A stretch of 64,000 bases of DNA from Candidatus Heimdallarchaeota archaeon (GCA_030149205.1 JASBSB010000006.1:1-64000), one strand, 5' to 3'; shown: positions 1-9,497, counted from the stretch's first letter. Notes: generated by a model not told the origin, from the letters alone. Translations and numbers: made by a program.

Positions 1-141
1 TCTGAAGCAGCGATCACGCCTCCTGCGGGATCATAAGGCTAAAAACAAGCGGAAGAGCCTGCTGTGCTCTGTGGTCTGGTACAACCACGGAATCCGAGCT
101 CAGGGGGTGATCCCAGTGTAAACGAATTTTGGGACAAGCTT
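1..141 (+). mobile_element. right end of an IS5-like insertion sequence, cut by the window edge
   Basis: This is the 3' end of a transposase reading frame followed by a probable terminal repeat. Bases 127-141 read ttttgggacaagctt. The same motif, slightly changed and inverted, occurs at both ends of a second copy (2726-2738 and 3797-3811). The last 40 codons closely match the 3' end of that second copy on the minus strand. The segment is much richer in G+C than the AT-rich DNA that follows it. Confidence 0.7.
2..121 (+). CDS. C-terminal fragment of an IS5-family DDE transposase (partial)
   Basis: The open frame enters from the left window edge and ends at TAA 119-121. It encodes LKQRSRLLRDHKAKNKRKSL and about 20 further residues. 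The LLxQR start followed by KxKSLLCSVVWYN is what follows the catalytic Glu helix in IS5/ISH-type transposases. The damaged copy at 2748-3674 gives the same order (ERVFGLLKQRPRIL, then KLKSLLCSVVWYN). The catalytic residues would lie outside the window, so it cannot be said whether this copy is intact. Confidence 0.65.
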   Translation: MKQRSRLLRDHKAKNKRKSLLCSVVWYNHGIRAQGVIPV

Positions 142-253
142 CATATTGTATTTGATCCAAAATCAGAATTTACAACTTACAATTTTAATACAAATAATGA
201 ATTTTGTAGAGATTTATAAAGAAATTTAAAACATCAAATACATTTAATCGGAT

Positions 254-1402
254 GTGAACAAAATAGTAATGTTACTATTCGGTTACATGCCTAATGATAT
301 AAGAGTTAAAAAAATGGCTAGATCTATTTCATCTCTCAATTACTCTGTAGACATAATTTCACATCGCTCCAGTACAACTAAATTAGGCGAAACGATAAAA
401 ATTATTTGTCAATATAAAAGCACATCCATTCAAACGGGTTCTGAGTTGAAAATCAGTTCTCTTCTATCATTCTGGATATTTTCTATTAGCTTTATGTTTA
501 AAACATACAAAAAAAATAATCCAGATTTCATCTATGCAAATGATTTTACAACCTTGATTCCAGCTATAACAATCAAATTGATTTGGTGGAGGACTAAAAT
601 CATTTATGATTCACATGAATTAGCTCCAGAATTAAGTAATGAATACTTTGGTTTAGTTTTTGAAATTCTCACCTTTATATTAGAAGTAACATCAATCCCA
701 TTTTTACACCACATAATCTCATCTTCTCCTTACTATAGTCTGCTAATGCATAAACGATACAGTAAGAAAATCACTACAATAGTTAATCTTCCCTCTTTAA
801 CAGACATAAGAAACTCAACATCAATCAGAGGAGAAGAAATTTTAAGTAAATATATTGATAATTTCTCAAGATTTACATTATTTATCTATGCAGGCCATAT
901 TACAATTAACAGAGGTTACGAAAGACTTATTTCTGTTTGGAATAAAATAAGTGAGGATGATAATCAAAAAATTCTCTTACTCGCTGGAGATGGACCAAAA
1001 AAGAAGGAAGTTTTGGATTTAGCTGGTAAGAATAAATCCATTATATATTTGGGTTATTTAGACACTGTTGATTATTATAGCCTTCTGCGCGTTATTAATT
1101 ATGGTATATCTCTTTTAAACCCAAATAAAGGATTAAATAATTATTATGGTTTTCCCAACAAAATACCAGAATACCTCGTGTTTAATAAAAAAGTTGTTGC
1201 TACAAAAATGATAAATTTCAAAAATGAAATTAGAGAAAAAAAAATTATTGGGGTTGAATATGAATCAGAGGAAGACCTTTATAATAAAATCTTGACATTA
1301 GAGTCAAAAGCAGACTATAATAACTCAGAAGTAGATTTAAAATATGTTTGGGAAAGTCAAATGAATATATTATCCTCCGTCTTTAAGAAGAAACAATTAT
1401 AA
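254..1402 (+). CDS. GT4-family glycosyltransferase
   Basis: A retaining, GT-B fold glycosyltransferase of 382 residues, probably adding a sugar to a lipid-linked surface glycan on the cytoplasmic face of the membrane. The N-terminal domain begins MLLFGYMPNDIRVKKMARSI, a typical GT4 start in which the acceptor loop follows strand 1. The C-terminal domain shows the usual order: FIYAGHITINRGYERLI near residue 215, ILLLAGDGPKKKEV near 240, YLGYLDTVDYYSLL near 265, then the GLNNYYGFPNKIPEYL helix, which replaces the EX7E donor motif. It starts at GTG 254; no earlier start fits. It lies between the IS end and a GT2 gene. A dead, full-length paralogue is present at 6028-7034. Sugar specificity cannot be read from the sequence. 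Confidence 0.85.
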   Translation: MNKIVMLLFGYMPNDIRVKKMARSISSLNYSVDIISHRSSTTKLGETIKIICQYKSTSIQTGSELKISSLLSFWIFSISFMFKTYKKNNPDFIYANDFTTLIPAITIKLIWWRTKIIYDSHELAPELSNEYFGLVFEILTFILEVTSIPFLHHIISSSPYYSLLMHKRYSKKITTIVNLPSLTDIRNSTSIRGEEILSKYIDNFSRFTLFIYAGHITINRGYERLISVWNKISEDDNQKILLLAGDGPKKKEVLDLAGKNKSIIYLGYLDTVDYYSLLRVINYGISLLNPNKGLNNYYGFPNKIPEYLVFNKKVVATKMINFKNEIREKKIIGVEYESEEDLYNKILTLESKADYNNSEVDLKYVWESQMNILSSVFKKKQL

Positions 1403-1627
1403 GATAAATTAAACAAAATAATTTTCTGATGAGTTTTATTTAATATATTTGAATACACTTCTTTAAATTTTGTTTGAAATCGCGTTTTCAATTGTACCAT
1501 TAATTTTTTTTTGATCAATAATATCGTTTTAAAATATAAATATATCAAAATTTATGAGAATTATACACTTGCTCTTTCAACTTTATAAATATCGAATGTT
1601 TTATAATTATTCTTAAGATTTTAATAT

Positions 1628-2362
1628 GTGATAAAAAGTTATTTGATTATAATTAATATCGTAGTTTATGACAAAGAGGAATATTTATTAGAGGTATTAA
1701 CTAAAATTCCAAAATTTGTCGATAGAGTTAATATTATTTGGGATCAACCAGATTGTATTGAACTGGAAAAATTGAGACAATATTTCAAAAATAATAGTCG
1801 ATATTTTTTTAAAATCAAGTTGAAGAGAGATGGTATTGGTTCTGCAATACAGGATGGATTTAAACTTAGTCTAAAATTTGCCTTACAACAAAAAGCTGTT
1901 TTTATTGTTATGGCGGGTAATGGTAAAGACAATCCAATACAATCATATCGTTTAGCCAGCGAGCTGATTGATAAAGAATTATTTTATGTACAAGGTTCCA
2001 GATATTTGTTGGAGGGAGGAACAAAAACACTTCCAATAGAAAGAAAGGTTATTAATAAGACATTGTCATTTTTATGGTCAATGGTAATGAGAAAATATGT
2101 TTCTGAGGTTACAAATGGTTTCAGGGCATTCAATAAGATTATTTTTGAGAAAAATTTAGTTGACTGGAATAAACCACTGATATCTGGTTATGAATACGAG
2201 TATTATTTAAATTATAAATTAATTACAAAATATAGAGACAAGCATCTTGAAGTCCCTGTCCAAAAAATTTATCAAAATGGTCGCAAACAGTCTAAAATTA
2301 AGTTTAAAGATGGGTTACAAATACTAAAACCGTTGATTATGTGTCCATTGAATCTTTATTAA
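1628..2362 (+). CDS. GT2-family glycosyltransferase, dolichol-phosphate-mannose-synthase-like
   Basis: A 244-residue GT-A protein. The N-terminal strand is IIINIVVYDKEEYLLEVLTKIP. A central helix carries the DGIGSAIQDGFKLSL pattern of DPM1-like GT2 enzymes, which normally read GxGxAxxxGl. The metal site is unusual: where relatives have DADxxh, this protein has MAGNGKDNP near residue 97. EVTNGFRAFNK near 165 and the GYEYEYYL segment (relatives have G-E-E) near 182 are conserved family landmarks. There is no transmembrane tail. It starts at GTG 1628; the ATG two bases earlier is followed at once by a stop. It lies downstream of the GT4 gene after a 225-base AT-rich gap. Loss of the acidic pair leaves its activity open. 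Confidence 0.75.
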   Translation: MIKSYLIIINIVVYDKEEYLLEVLTKIPKFVDRVNIIWDQPDCIELEKLRQYFKNNSRYFFKIKLKRDGIGSAIQDGFKLSLKFALQQKAVFIVMAGNGKDNPIQSYRLASELIDKELFYVQGSRYLLEGGTKTLPIERKVINKTLSFLWSMVMRKYVSEVTNGFRAFNKIIFEKNLVDWNKPLISGYEYEYYLNYKLITKYRDKHLEVPVQKIYQNGRKQSKIKFKDGLQILKPLIMCPLNLY

Positions 2363-2725
2363 ACTTTCAAGAATTTTTTTAATATCCTTAATTAAAGAAT
2401 CAGATTTAAGCTTTATATTTTAAAAATTTTAGCCAAACCCCTATAAATTAACACTATACACTTTCCAAAGTAAATTAGATTTGGAATTACTAAGTTTTTG
2501 ATTCACAAGATTCCTTTTATTTTGTAAAAGGCTTATATTTAAGGGATAGAGAATATTTCTTTAAAAAATGTATTTTTGTTCTCAATAGTTCTTAAGTAGG
2601 TCATCTAGATACAAGAAGATATTTTTGAGTTCAAGTTAAATGAAACAAAATATATTTCTAAGAAGGTTGAGTAAGATATAAAGTTATCACAGAACAAGAT
2701 TAAACTAATAAGAAATAATTCAGAT
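2363..2725. other. intergenic, no gene seen
   Basis: Very AT-rich DNA with stops in all frames. No RNA gene, repeat or relict gene was recognised before the IS end at 2726. Confidence 0.6.
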
Positions 2726-3811
2726 AAACTTTTCCCAAGGTTAGAGATCGCACAGGGATCACCTCCTGAACTTTGGTTCTGAGGTTATACCAGACCACAG
2801 AGCACAGCAAGCTCTTCAGCTTGTTCTGACGCTTTTAATTCCGCAGGATGCGTGGACGTTGCTTCAGCAGACCAAACACTCGCTCAACCTCTGCCCGGAG
2901 GTAGAACCAACAGTTCTTCGCATAGATCCCACAATGCGGGCTTTGCAGACAATCCAGTCGATCCTTGGGGTGGAAGTTCGATGATCCCTGGAGTTTAATT
3001 TCCTGGGGATCACCACCTGAAGTGCCTCCTGAGCTAGCAAACGATGATGCTCTCGCCCCAGTAAGCCCTGTCAGCATGAACACGTCTCAGAGGAGATGGC
3101 AAGCGCCAATACTGCCTCTTCCAGAACCTACCAAAGGTAGTTACACCATGCTCGGCACTACTGGAGGTGTAGACACCGATGACAGCCCTGTTTGGCAGCC
3201 CCACTGGCAGGGGGAGCTTGGCAAAGAGGGGGCGCTCTTGGTGAGGATCTGTCTCTCCCCCCCCCTTGAGGAGCCTCCAGAAGCTCCCCTCTGTCAGCTC
3301 AAAGCCTGAGCTGTCTATTGCCACATCTGTGGTATTTTTAGAGAAGGCAAAGCCCAGCTGCTTGATCAGGCTCTTCAGATTCGCCTGCGAGACCCCCTCC
3401 CACCTCCCTGTGAAAGGTGAACTTACGGGTGATGTGTCTCAAAGACCCCGCTTCGATCAAGAAATCACAGAGCCTAAGCTTGGAGGGAAGATCCCTCCAA
3501 CCTATCTGTTCCTGCAAAGAGACAGATGGCGACCAGCACCCATCTGAGCCCCACTCGAGCCCTGCCTAGTTTTAAGACTCTTTTTGTGTCTGGGAACCTG
3601 GGGCGAATGAAATCTTGATTTAAGATGAAAAATTTGGACAGTACATGGAGGTCAATGATTTGTGTTTGACGCACTTGTCAGCTCTGACCCCCTCCTATAT
3701 TTCTAGTTCTCTTCTAACCGAATCTCAAGCGAGGTTCGTGTTCTTCTGAAAATCTTTCATCCATTGAGCCTGAGGGCTCAATGCTTGTCCCAGGGGTTTT
3801 GGAACGAGCTT
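2726..3811 (-). mobile_element. degenerate IS5-like insertion sequence
   Basis: About 1.1 kb of G+C-richer DNA. The left end is aaacttttcccaa (2726-2738) and the right end is ttttggaacgagctt (3797-3811). Both resemble the inverted end seen at 127-141 (ttttgggacaagctt), so the ends agree with one terminal repeat of about 13-15 bp that has picked up substitutions. The transposase runs on the minus strand. A perfect 8-bp hairpin, attgagcc-tgag-ggctcaat, lies at 3763-3782 inside the element, upstream of the transposase. No target duplication was identified. Confidence 0.65.
2748..3674 (-). pseudogene. IS5-family DDE transposase, frameshifted
   Basis: The N-terminus opens with MRQTQIIDLHVLSKFF and reaches LFAGTDRLEGSSLQ, the standard IS5-group start. 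The protein then continues in other frames: KLRLCDFLIEAGSLRHITRK, then GVSQANLKSLIKQLGF, then AIDSSGFELTEGSFWRL. The catalytic residues can still be placed: first Asp in AIDSSGF, second Asp in HADRAYWGES, Glu in ERVFGLLKQR. At least three frame changes and an in-frame stop after PRILRN break the gene, and the terminal stop has been lost (CGA at 2748-2750 where the left copy has TAA). It cannot encode an active enzyme. Confidence 0.8.
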
Positions 3812-3853
3812 AATTTGTGTTTAAGCGGGTTTTTTAGGGATTACAATTCAAAA

Positions 3854-4777
3854 TTAATTTTTTAATTCTGAAATAGTGTCAAGTATTACTGATACAGTAT
3901 TAGTTCCAATTGATGCATTATTTATTATTGGATGGGAACCATTGAAAGAGCTGATAAAATGCTCCAATTCTGATTTGATGGTATTATTCACTTCCACTTT
4001 CAACGGTGTACCTTCTCCGTTTTCATAAATCATAATTTCTTGATCTACAGCATCAATTATAGCTGATCGTTTTGTTCCTGCAATTTCTAACCTTCGAATC
4101 TTAGGAGGGTGCAACCAACCGATTTCTATGTTAACCAGAGCTTTCCCAAGTTTACCGATAATAAAAGCATATTCCTCCTGAGTCTCCCTTGTAAAACTAT
4201 CTGCTACTGCTTTAAGGTTACTTGGCCACTTACTTGTAATGAAATTTATGATGTCGAAAATGTGAGGAAGTAAATCAAACATCACATCTCTTTGAGGAGA
4301 GACTAACATGAAGTTAGTCCATCTAAATTTGACCAAAATGAGGTTCCCAAAAAAATTTTCCTCATACAGGTGTTTAATTTTCTTTATTGAATTATTAAAA
4401 CGATAGATATGACCAACAGATAAAGTCCTTTTGTTTAGATCTGCCAATTGAGATAATTCATTACCCTCCTTGACGGTCATACAAAGAGGTTTTTCTATAA
4501 AAGTGTGTTTTCCTGCTAATAGGGCGTCTTTACCAATTTGAAAGTGAGTTTCATTTGGAGTTGCAATAATCACCCCATCAATTTCGTCCAATCCTATTAA
4601 CTCAGTGTAATTCTTAAATAACAGAACATCCGAAAAATTTCCTTTGACCCATTCTAAATTTTGATCCAAAGCATCAGAAACAGCATAAAGTGTGGCATTA
4701 TCTAACTGAGCCAGCTCACTGATATGTTTTTTTCCCCAATATCCAGCCCCTATTACACCAATATTAAATTTTTTCAT
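3854..4777 (-). CDS. Gfo/Idh/MocA-family NAD(P)-dependent sugar oxidoreductase
   Basis: A 307-residue soluble dehydrogenase. The N-terminal Rossmann fold starts IGVIGAGYWGKKHISELAQL. The family's catalytic-lysine motif is present as FIEKPLCMTVKEG near residue 95, and the C-terminal beta-sheet domain follows. Family members oxidise a ring hydroxyl of a nucleotide sugar, for example C3 of UDP-GlcNAc in GnnA or of UDP-GlcNAcA in WlbA/WbpB. The gene lies 2 bases downstream of the DegT aminotransferase on the same strand. That is the standard pairing for making a 3-amino sugar: this enzyme makes the 3-keto group and the partner aminates it. The exact substrate is inference. Confidence 0.85.
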   Translation of the reverse strand: MKKFNIGVIGAGYWGKKHISELAQLDNATLYAVSDALDQNLEWVKGNFSDVLLFKNYTELIGLDEIDGVIIATPNETHFQIGKDALLAGKHTFIEKPLCMTVKEGNELSQLADLNKRTLSVGHIYRFNNSIKKIKHLYEENFFGNLILVKFRWTNFMLVSPQRDVMFDLLPHIFDIINFITSKWPSNLKAVADSFTRETQEEYAFIIGKLGKALVNIEIGWLHPPKIRRLEIAGTKRSAIIDAVDQEIMIYENGEGTPLKVEVNNTIKSELEHFISSFNGSHPIINNASIGTNTVSVILDTISELKN

Positions 4778-4779
4778 AT

Positions 4780-5874
4780 TTATGCCTCGAAGAAATTTGT
4801 TATCGAATCAATAACCCTATTAACATCAGAACTCGTCAGTAATGGGTGCATGGGGAGACTTAAATTTGTAGCCGCCCATTCTTCGCTTATTGGAAATAAT
4901 CCATCTTTATATCCAAACAATTTCTTGTATAATGGCTGTAGGTGAACTGGTAATGGATAGTGAATACCGGTTTGTATTCCTTCTACGGATAATTTTTTTG
5001 CAAGTTGATCGCGATTTTTTGTTCTTATAGAATAGATATGGTAGACAGGGTCTGATTCTTTTGCCCATTCTGTCAACTCAAGATCATTTACATCTTTAAA
5101 TTTAGAGTTATATGTTTGAGCAATTTCATTTCTCCTAGAATTCCAAGCTTTAAGGTTCTTTAGTTGTATTCTACCAATTGCAGCACTTATTGTATTTAGA
5201 CGAGCGGTATATCCCTTCATTGTATGTACGTACTTCGAAGTCCTGCCACAATCTCGCATTTGTGAAATTTTTTTCGCTAGTTTATCATTATTTGTCGTTA
5301 CCATTCCTCCGTCTCCACCTACTGTCATATTTTTAGTTGAATAAAAAGAGAAAGCAGCTGCATCTCCAAAAGAACCTGCATTTTGTCCCTTGTAAGTTGC
5401 GCCATGTGCTTGACAAGCATCTTCAATGAGATACAGATTATTTTTTTCAGAAAATTCTTGAATTTCATCCATATGATCAACACCACCATAAAGGTGGACT
5501 GGTAAAATTGCATTAGTTTTATCTGTTAATACTTTAATAAGCTTTTTAGGATCTAGATATGAGTTTTTTCTTTTGATATCAGAAAAAATTGGCTTTGCAC
5601 CTGCATTCAGAATAGAATTAGCCGAAGCAATAAAAGTTGCTGGAGTAGTAATCACCTCTTTTGTAACTTCTAATCCCTCCCAGATCAATGACAATGCATT
5701 AGTACCTGAAGAAGTTGATATTGCATGATCAACACCAACAAATTTTGCGAATTCCTCCTCAAATCTATAAACCGATTCCCCCATTACCAACATTTCCTCA
5801 GATAAAACCCTAACAGCCTCATCCTCCATCTCATCAGTGATAATTGGCATCATCAAATTAATTTTCTCAGACAT
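4780..5874 (-). CDS. DegT/DnrJ/EryC1/StrS-family PLP sugar aminotransferase
   Basis: A 364-residue fold-type I aminotransferase acting on a keto nucleotide sugar. ISTSSGTNALSLIWEGL near residue 55 is the cofactor-phosphate loop. LIEDACQAHGATYKGQ near 150 contains the Asp that contacts the pyridine nitrogen. SFYSTKNMTVGGDGGMV near 178 carries the Schiff-base lysine. GIHYPLPVHLQPLY near 308 is the typical C-terminal motif. Length and order are normal for the family. It is the first gene of a two-gene operon with the oxidoreductase. A live LpxA-like acyltransferase lies 3.6 kb away, so a 3-acylamino sugar is a reasonable product. Confidence 0.9.
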   Translation of the reverse strand: MSEKINLMMPIITDEMEDEAVRVLSEEMLVMGESVYRFEEEFAKFVGVDHAISTSSGTNALSLIWEGLEVTKEVITTPATFIASANSILNAGAKPIFSDIKRKNSYLDPKKLIKVLTDKTNAILPVHLYGGVDHMDEIQEFSEKNNLYLIEDACQAHGATYKGQNAGSFGDAAAFSFYSTKNMTVGGDGGMVTTNNDKLAKKISQMRDCGRTSKYVHTMKGYTARLNTISAAIGRIQLKNLKAWNSRRNEIAQTYNSKFKDVNDLELTEWAKESDPVYHIYSIRTKNRDQLAKKLSVEGIQTGIHYPLPVHLQPLYKKLFGYKDGLFPISEEWAATNLSLPMHPLLTSSDVNRVIDSITNFFEA

Positions 5875-6027
5875 TATATTTGATTGTTAAAATAATGATA
5901 ATTAAATGTTATATTAAGTCTTCAGAAAGACAATTGCTTGATAAGTATTCTTTGTGTTTTATTATAATTTATTGCAAATTTAACAGCCTACACAAAATAT
6001 TTAAGAAATTTTTAAGTTTTTTTTACT

Positions 6028-7034
6028 ATGTGGAGGTTGAAATCGCTCTCTAAGGGCTCATGCCTTAACTTAAGAGTTAGAAAAATGACTTCAACACTCC
6101 ACAATTTAAATGTTGATGAAAGTTTAATAACCCATAGATCATTCGTCAAATATATTAATAAAGACAATATCCCAATTATATCACAATACAAGGTATATTC
6201 AACTTCTTCTTGATCATATATAGATGAATGTTCTTTGTTTAAATACTGGTTTTTTTTGTGTATTCAACTTACAATAAGTTTGAAAATCTAATCGACCATC
6301 GATATTCTATTGTAATGATTTTACAACCTTAACACCTGCAATTCTCTTCAAGTTAATTTACTAGAGAACATAATTTATATACAATGTTCATGAATTCGTT
6401 CCTGATTTAAGGAAGGAATATTTTAATATGGGATTCATGATTCTCTTTTTTATAATTGAAAAAATTAAGAGCTATTTTTTATTTCAATAATTTCAGTTTC
6501 TCCTTTTCTAGTCAAAATACTACAAAAGTGTTATGAAAAGCCATAACCACTATTCCAAATTTTCCTTCTGAAAGAGAGTAAATTAACAGCACAGACATAA
6601 AAGGAATTTAATTGTTATCTGAATTTAAAAGAGATCCAAATAATATTTTATATACTTATGCAAGTCATAAGGCGATTAATAGAGGATAGGAAGAACTCAT
6701 ATATGCCTGGAGACGATTTTCACAAAATGAGAAGGGGTGAAAAATTTTAGTTCTAGTGAGTGATGTTCGAATAAAATCAAAAATATTAGAATTATTTAAA
6801 GGTGATCTAACTATCAAATATGTGGGATATCTTGAATCAGAAAGTTACTTTAGTTTACTAAGAGTAATTGATTGCAGATTCTCTTTAATTGACCCAAAAC
6901 AGGGGTTAAATAATTTCTTTGGAATTCCAAATAAACTAACAGAATATTTAACCTTTAGCAGATGGATAATTTCAACAGTCTTAATAGATTTTATAAATGA
7001 AATTAAAAGTGGATGTAATTTCGATAAGTTTTGA
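6028..7034 (+). pseudogene. dead GT4 glycosyltransferase, paralogue of the gene at 254-1402
   Basis: Successive fragments align in order with the intact glycosyltransferase at 254-1402. LRVRKMTSTLHNLNVDESLI matches IRVKKMARSISSLNYSVDII. YCNDFTTLTPAILFKLIY (from about 6311) matches YANDFTTLIPAITIKLIW. FIYNVHEFVPDLRKEYF matches the IYDSHELAPELSNEYF region. TYASHKAINRG matches IYAGHITINRG. The 6756-7034 segment matches the C-terminal donor domain, including GLNNFFGIPNKLTEYL. Several stops, including TAG and TAA after KLIY, and frame changes separate the pieces. The alignment order leaves little doubt that the gene is broken. Confidence 0.85.
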
Positions 7035-7151
7035 ACCATTGTAATAGAAGGAACACCCGCATAAAAAATTTATAGTTTTTCTTATCAATGGACTTTTTCC
7101 GGATAATAGCTAACGTGTCAGGAGTTATAACATTAGAACATAAATATTGCT

Positions 7152-8564
7152 CTAACTCCAATGTTTTTCATCTAGCTCTTTCAACAATTTAAAGTCTGGT
7201 GAGGCGAAACCTATCTTATCTTTTCTTTGCTTAACTAGTTCGGGTAGATATTCATTTAATGCATCTCTAAGAATACGTTTTGTGGTTCCTTTCTTATATT
7301 TATATTCATCTGGTAATGAAAGCAGATAGACAACAAGTCTAAAGTCTAAAAAAGGAACTCTGGTTTCAATACCAAAAGTCATTGAATTTTTGTTCTCTCA
7401 ACGTAATAATTTTTCAAGTTTGTAATCTACGTTCACTATTAAAGCTGTCGTTAATGATTTCGATTTGTACATTGGAGAAAGATAAAAATTATCTTGTGAG
7501 ATGATGTTATTAAGTCTATTACTTAAATATTTTTTATTCCTGTATAAAATTTTCTTCCTTAAAAAATTGGGAGAAAAATGATAGGATAAGAGCTGTAAAC
7601 CCTCAACATTTTTTCGCTTAATTACGGTTAGCAATTCCTCAAAAAATGATTTTAAATTCAAACTCCTAAGTTGTTGATTTAAATAGTAACCGGTCATATA
7701 ATCATACCCAACAAGTAATTCATCCGCACCTTGACCATCCAATAATACCTTTAATTCATTTTCATGTGCTAATTTCATTACCAAATATTGTGTAAGTTGT
7801 GAAAATGAAATTACTGTTTCCTCCTGGTGATTTATGAAGTTATCTAAATTTTCATTCAATAATTCCATGGTCGGGTAAATAAAGGGTGAGTGAGAATTAG
7901 CCGATCTTTTAACTTCATCTAAATATCTCTTTTCATCTAATTTGAACCATTCACAATAGACTGCTGAGAAAGTTCTCATTTTCAAACTCTGTTTTTCTAA
8001 GATTTTTGAAGCTACAGTAACTATCGAAGAGGAATCTACCCCTCCGCTTAAACAAGAACCAACTAAAACATCACTTCGTAGTCTAATCTCTACACTCGAT
8101 TCGAATAAAGATCTAATTCGATCAATATGCTCATTATATGATCTCCTCTGAAAATTTAAATCGGTTTTAAGTTTTGAAACCTCTTCAGTAAGGTTAAAAA
8201 ATTTTATTTCTTAGATATCTTTCCATGAATAATTTGATTTTAGCTCTATTTTAACATAATGTGAATGTTTTAATTTTTTAATTCCTTCATTAAAAGTGTC
8301 GGGAAGATGATCTAATCGACCTAATAAGAGAATATGAGCAATTGATTTATGATTTAATTTTTGGTTTGGATCTAAACTCAAAATAGGTTTTATTTCTGAA
8401 GAGAATATGATTTTACCATTGATAACACAATAATACAATGGTTTAATACCAAATCTATCTCTTACAACAACTGAAACCTGCTGCTTTAGATCGATTAATA
8501 AAAAGGCAAACATTCCATTTAGTTCTTTAAACCAATCTTCACCAGACGTTTCATACAACCCCAT
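7152..8564 (-). pseudogene. asnB: glutamine-hydrolysing asparagine synthase, truncated and stop-interrupted
   Basis: The pieces read in one continuous frame. Glutaminase part: LNGMFAFLLIDLKQQ, RDRFGIKPLYY and FSSEIKPIL. Synthetase part: the PP-loop SCLSGGVDSSSIV, LLDGQGADELLVGYD, then SMTFGIETRVPFLDFRLV. Two in-frame stops interrupt it: TAA at 8211-8213 after YSWKDI, and TGA after LEKLLR at the conserved LLRYEDRNSM position. The first 70 or so residues, including the catalytic N-terminal Cys, are missing; the DNA upstream holds a different gene remnant. The C-terminus also stops early after EKHWS. Homologues in glycan islands usually amidate uronic acids. A relict is much likelier than stop readthrough. 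Confidence 0.85.
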
Positions 8565-8627
8565 CTTAAATAAATTTATTTTTTATTTCAAATTGATCCC
8601 TACGACTGAAGAGATTTCTACTGTGAC

Positions 8628-8757
8628 TGTAGTTCGCTCGGGTTATATTGGATTAGCAAAAACCCTTGTGTTTGCTACCTTAGGGGTGAGGATGCATAGA
8701 TGTGACATAAGTGATACAAAGATAAGCTATTTAAAAATTAAAAATAGTCTAAAATGA
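8628..8757 (+). pseudogene. N-terminal stump of a UDP-glucose/GDP-mannose dehydrogenase-family enzyme
   Basis: The open segment translates to TVVRSGYIGLAKTLVFATLG followed by VRMHRCDISDTKISYLK. This matches the Rossmann start of nucleotide-sugar 6-dehydrogenases (consensus VxGLGYVGLPLAxxFAxxGxxVxGxDI). The first two Gly of the dinucleotide motif are already altered (VRSGYIG). It then stops at TGA 8755-8757. A further scrap, EADSLIIST, follows in another frame from 8780. WbpA/WecC-type enzymes of this family make uronic acid sugars, which fits the surrounding glycan genes. There is no usable gene left. Confidence 0.6.
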
Positions 8758-9497
8758 TAAAGAATTCCTTCAGTAATCAGAAGCTGATTCACTTATCATC
8801 TCTACCCGCAGCATGTCTCTTAGCAGAATCTCAGCTCATGAATAGGGTTGATTGACAAAAGAACCTACCAACTCTATGGATAGATTGATATGAATTATAA
8901 TAGATTGAGGCTGTTGATTCTCTTTAGAAATATTTGAAGGTTGATGAATTTTGGTGAAGTTGTAACAAACTGTCTTTTCCAAGCCAACAATCCCCCTTCG
9001 AGAAGATCCTTCACGCGATGGTTTTGAGATGGATTATTAGAGCCACAAAGCAGTTCTGAGCAGTAATAAATCTCCATATTGATCACCTGAAAGTAAAAAA
9101 CTGTTGTATTTGCTACTCATCCAAAAATCCAAACCAGCTCGATTAATTTCAAAAACGTTTTGTTGAGACCTAAAGAAATAGCAATAGAAGTAGCTCCGAG
9201 CAGAGATTAAAAGAGCTTAGATGTAATAATGCATCAGTACACTGTTTTGAGAGTCATTAGAAAAAAGAATAATTTAATGAGGATTAATATTATTTTATGC
9301 TAAATAATCAAATATAAGATCAATGACGGTTGAGTAAGCTATAAGCTAATTTGTAACCCAGTAATAAATTTGAATAAAAAGTTATAAATTAGATTGCTCG
9401 ATTTAAAAATAATAGAAAGTTAATATTACAAGTTAATCCTATTTTAAATATCATTTTACTATAGAATACTTATATTTGGATTTAATAATATATTGAT
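8758..9497. other. 740-base stretch without a recognised gene
   Basis: It starts with possible further debris of the dehydrogenase. The rest is AT-rich with frequent stops. A minus-strand open stretch of 63 codons at 8895-9086 matches nothing I recognise and lacks a convincing start signal. This looks like a decayed intergenic region. Confidence 0.5.

Noticed and set aside
2965..3547. Plus-strand open frames of 93-114 codons in the G+C-rich block
   Set aside because: They are antisense to the transposase pseudogene, whose motifs are clear on the minus strand.
3763..3782. Perfect 8-bp hairpin attgagcc-tgag-ggctcaat considered as a terminator
   Set aside because: It lies inside the IS upstream of the transposase and no transcript ends there; archaeal termination depends on T runs, not hairpins.
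3783..3792. gcttgtccca considered as the terminal inverted repeat of the right IS copy
   Set aside because: It is in direct, not inverted, orientation to the other end at 2726; ttttggaacgagctt at 3797-3811 has the proper orientation.
8895..9086. Minus-strand 63-codon frame in the decayed region
   Set aside because: No family resemblance and the surrounding DNA is relict; I left it inside the intergenic entry.
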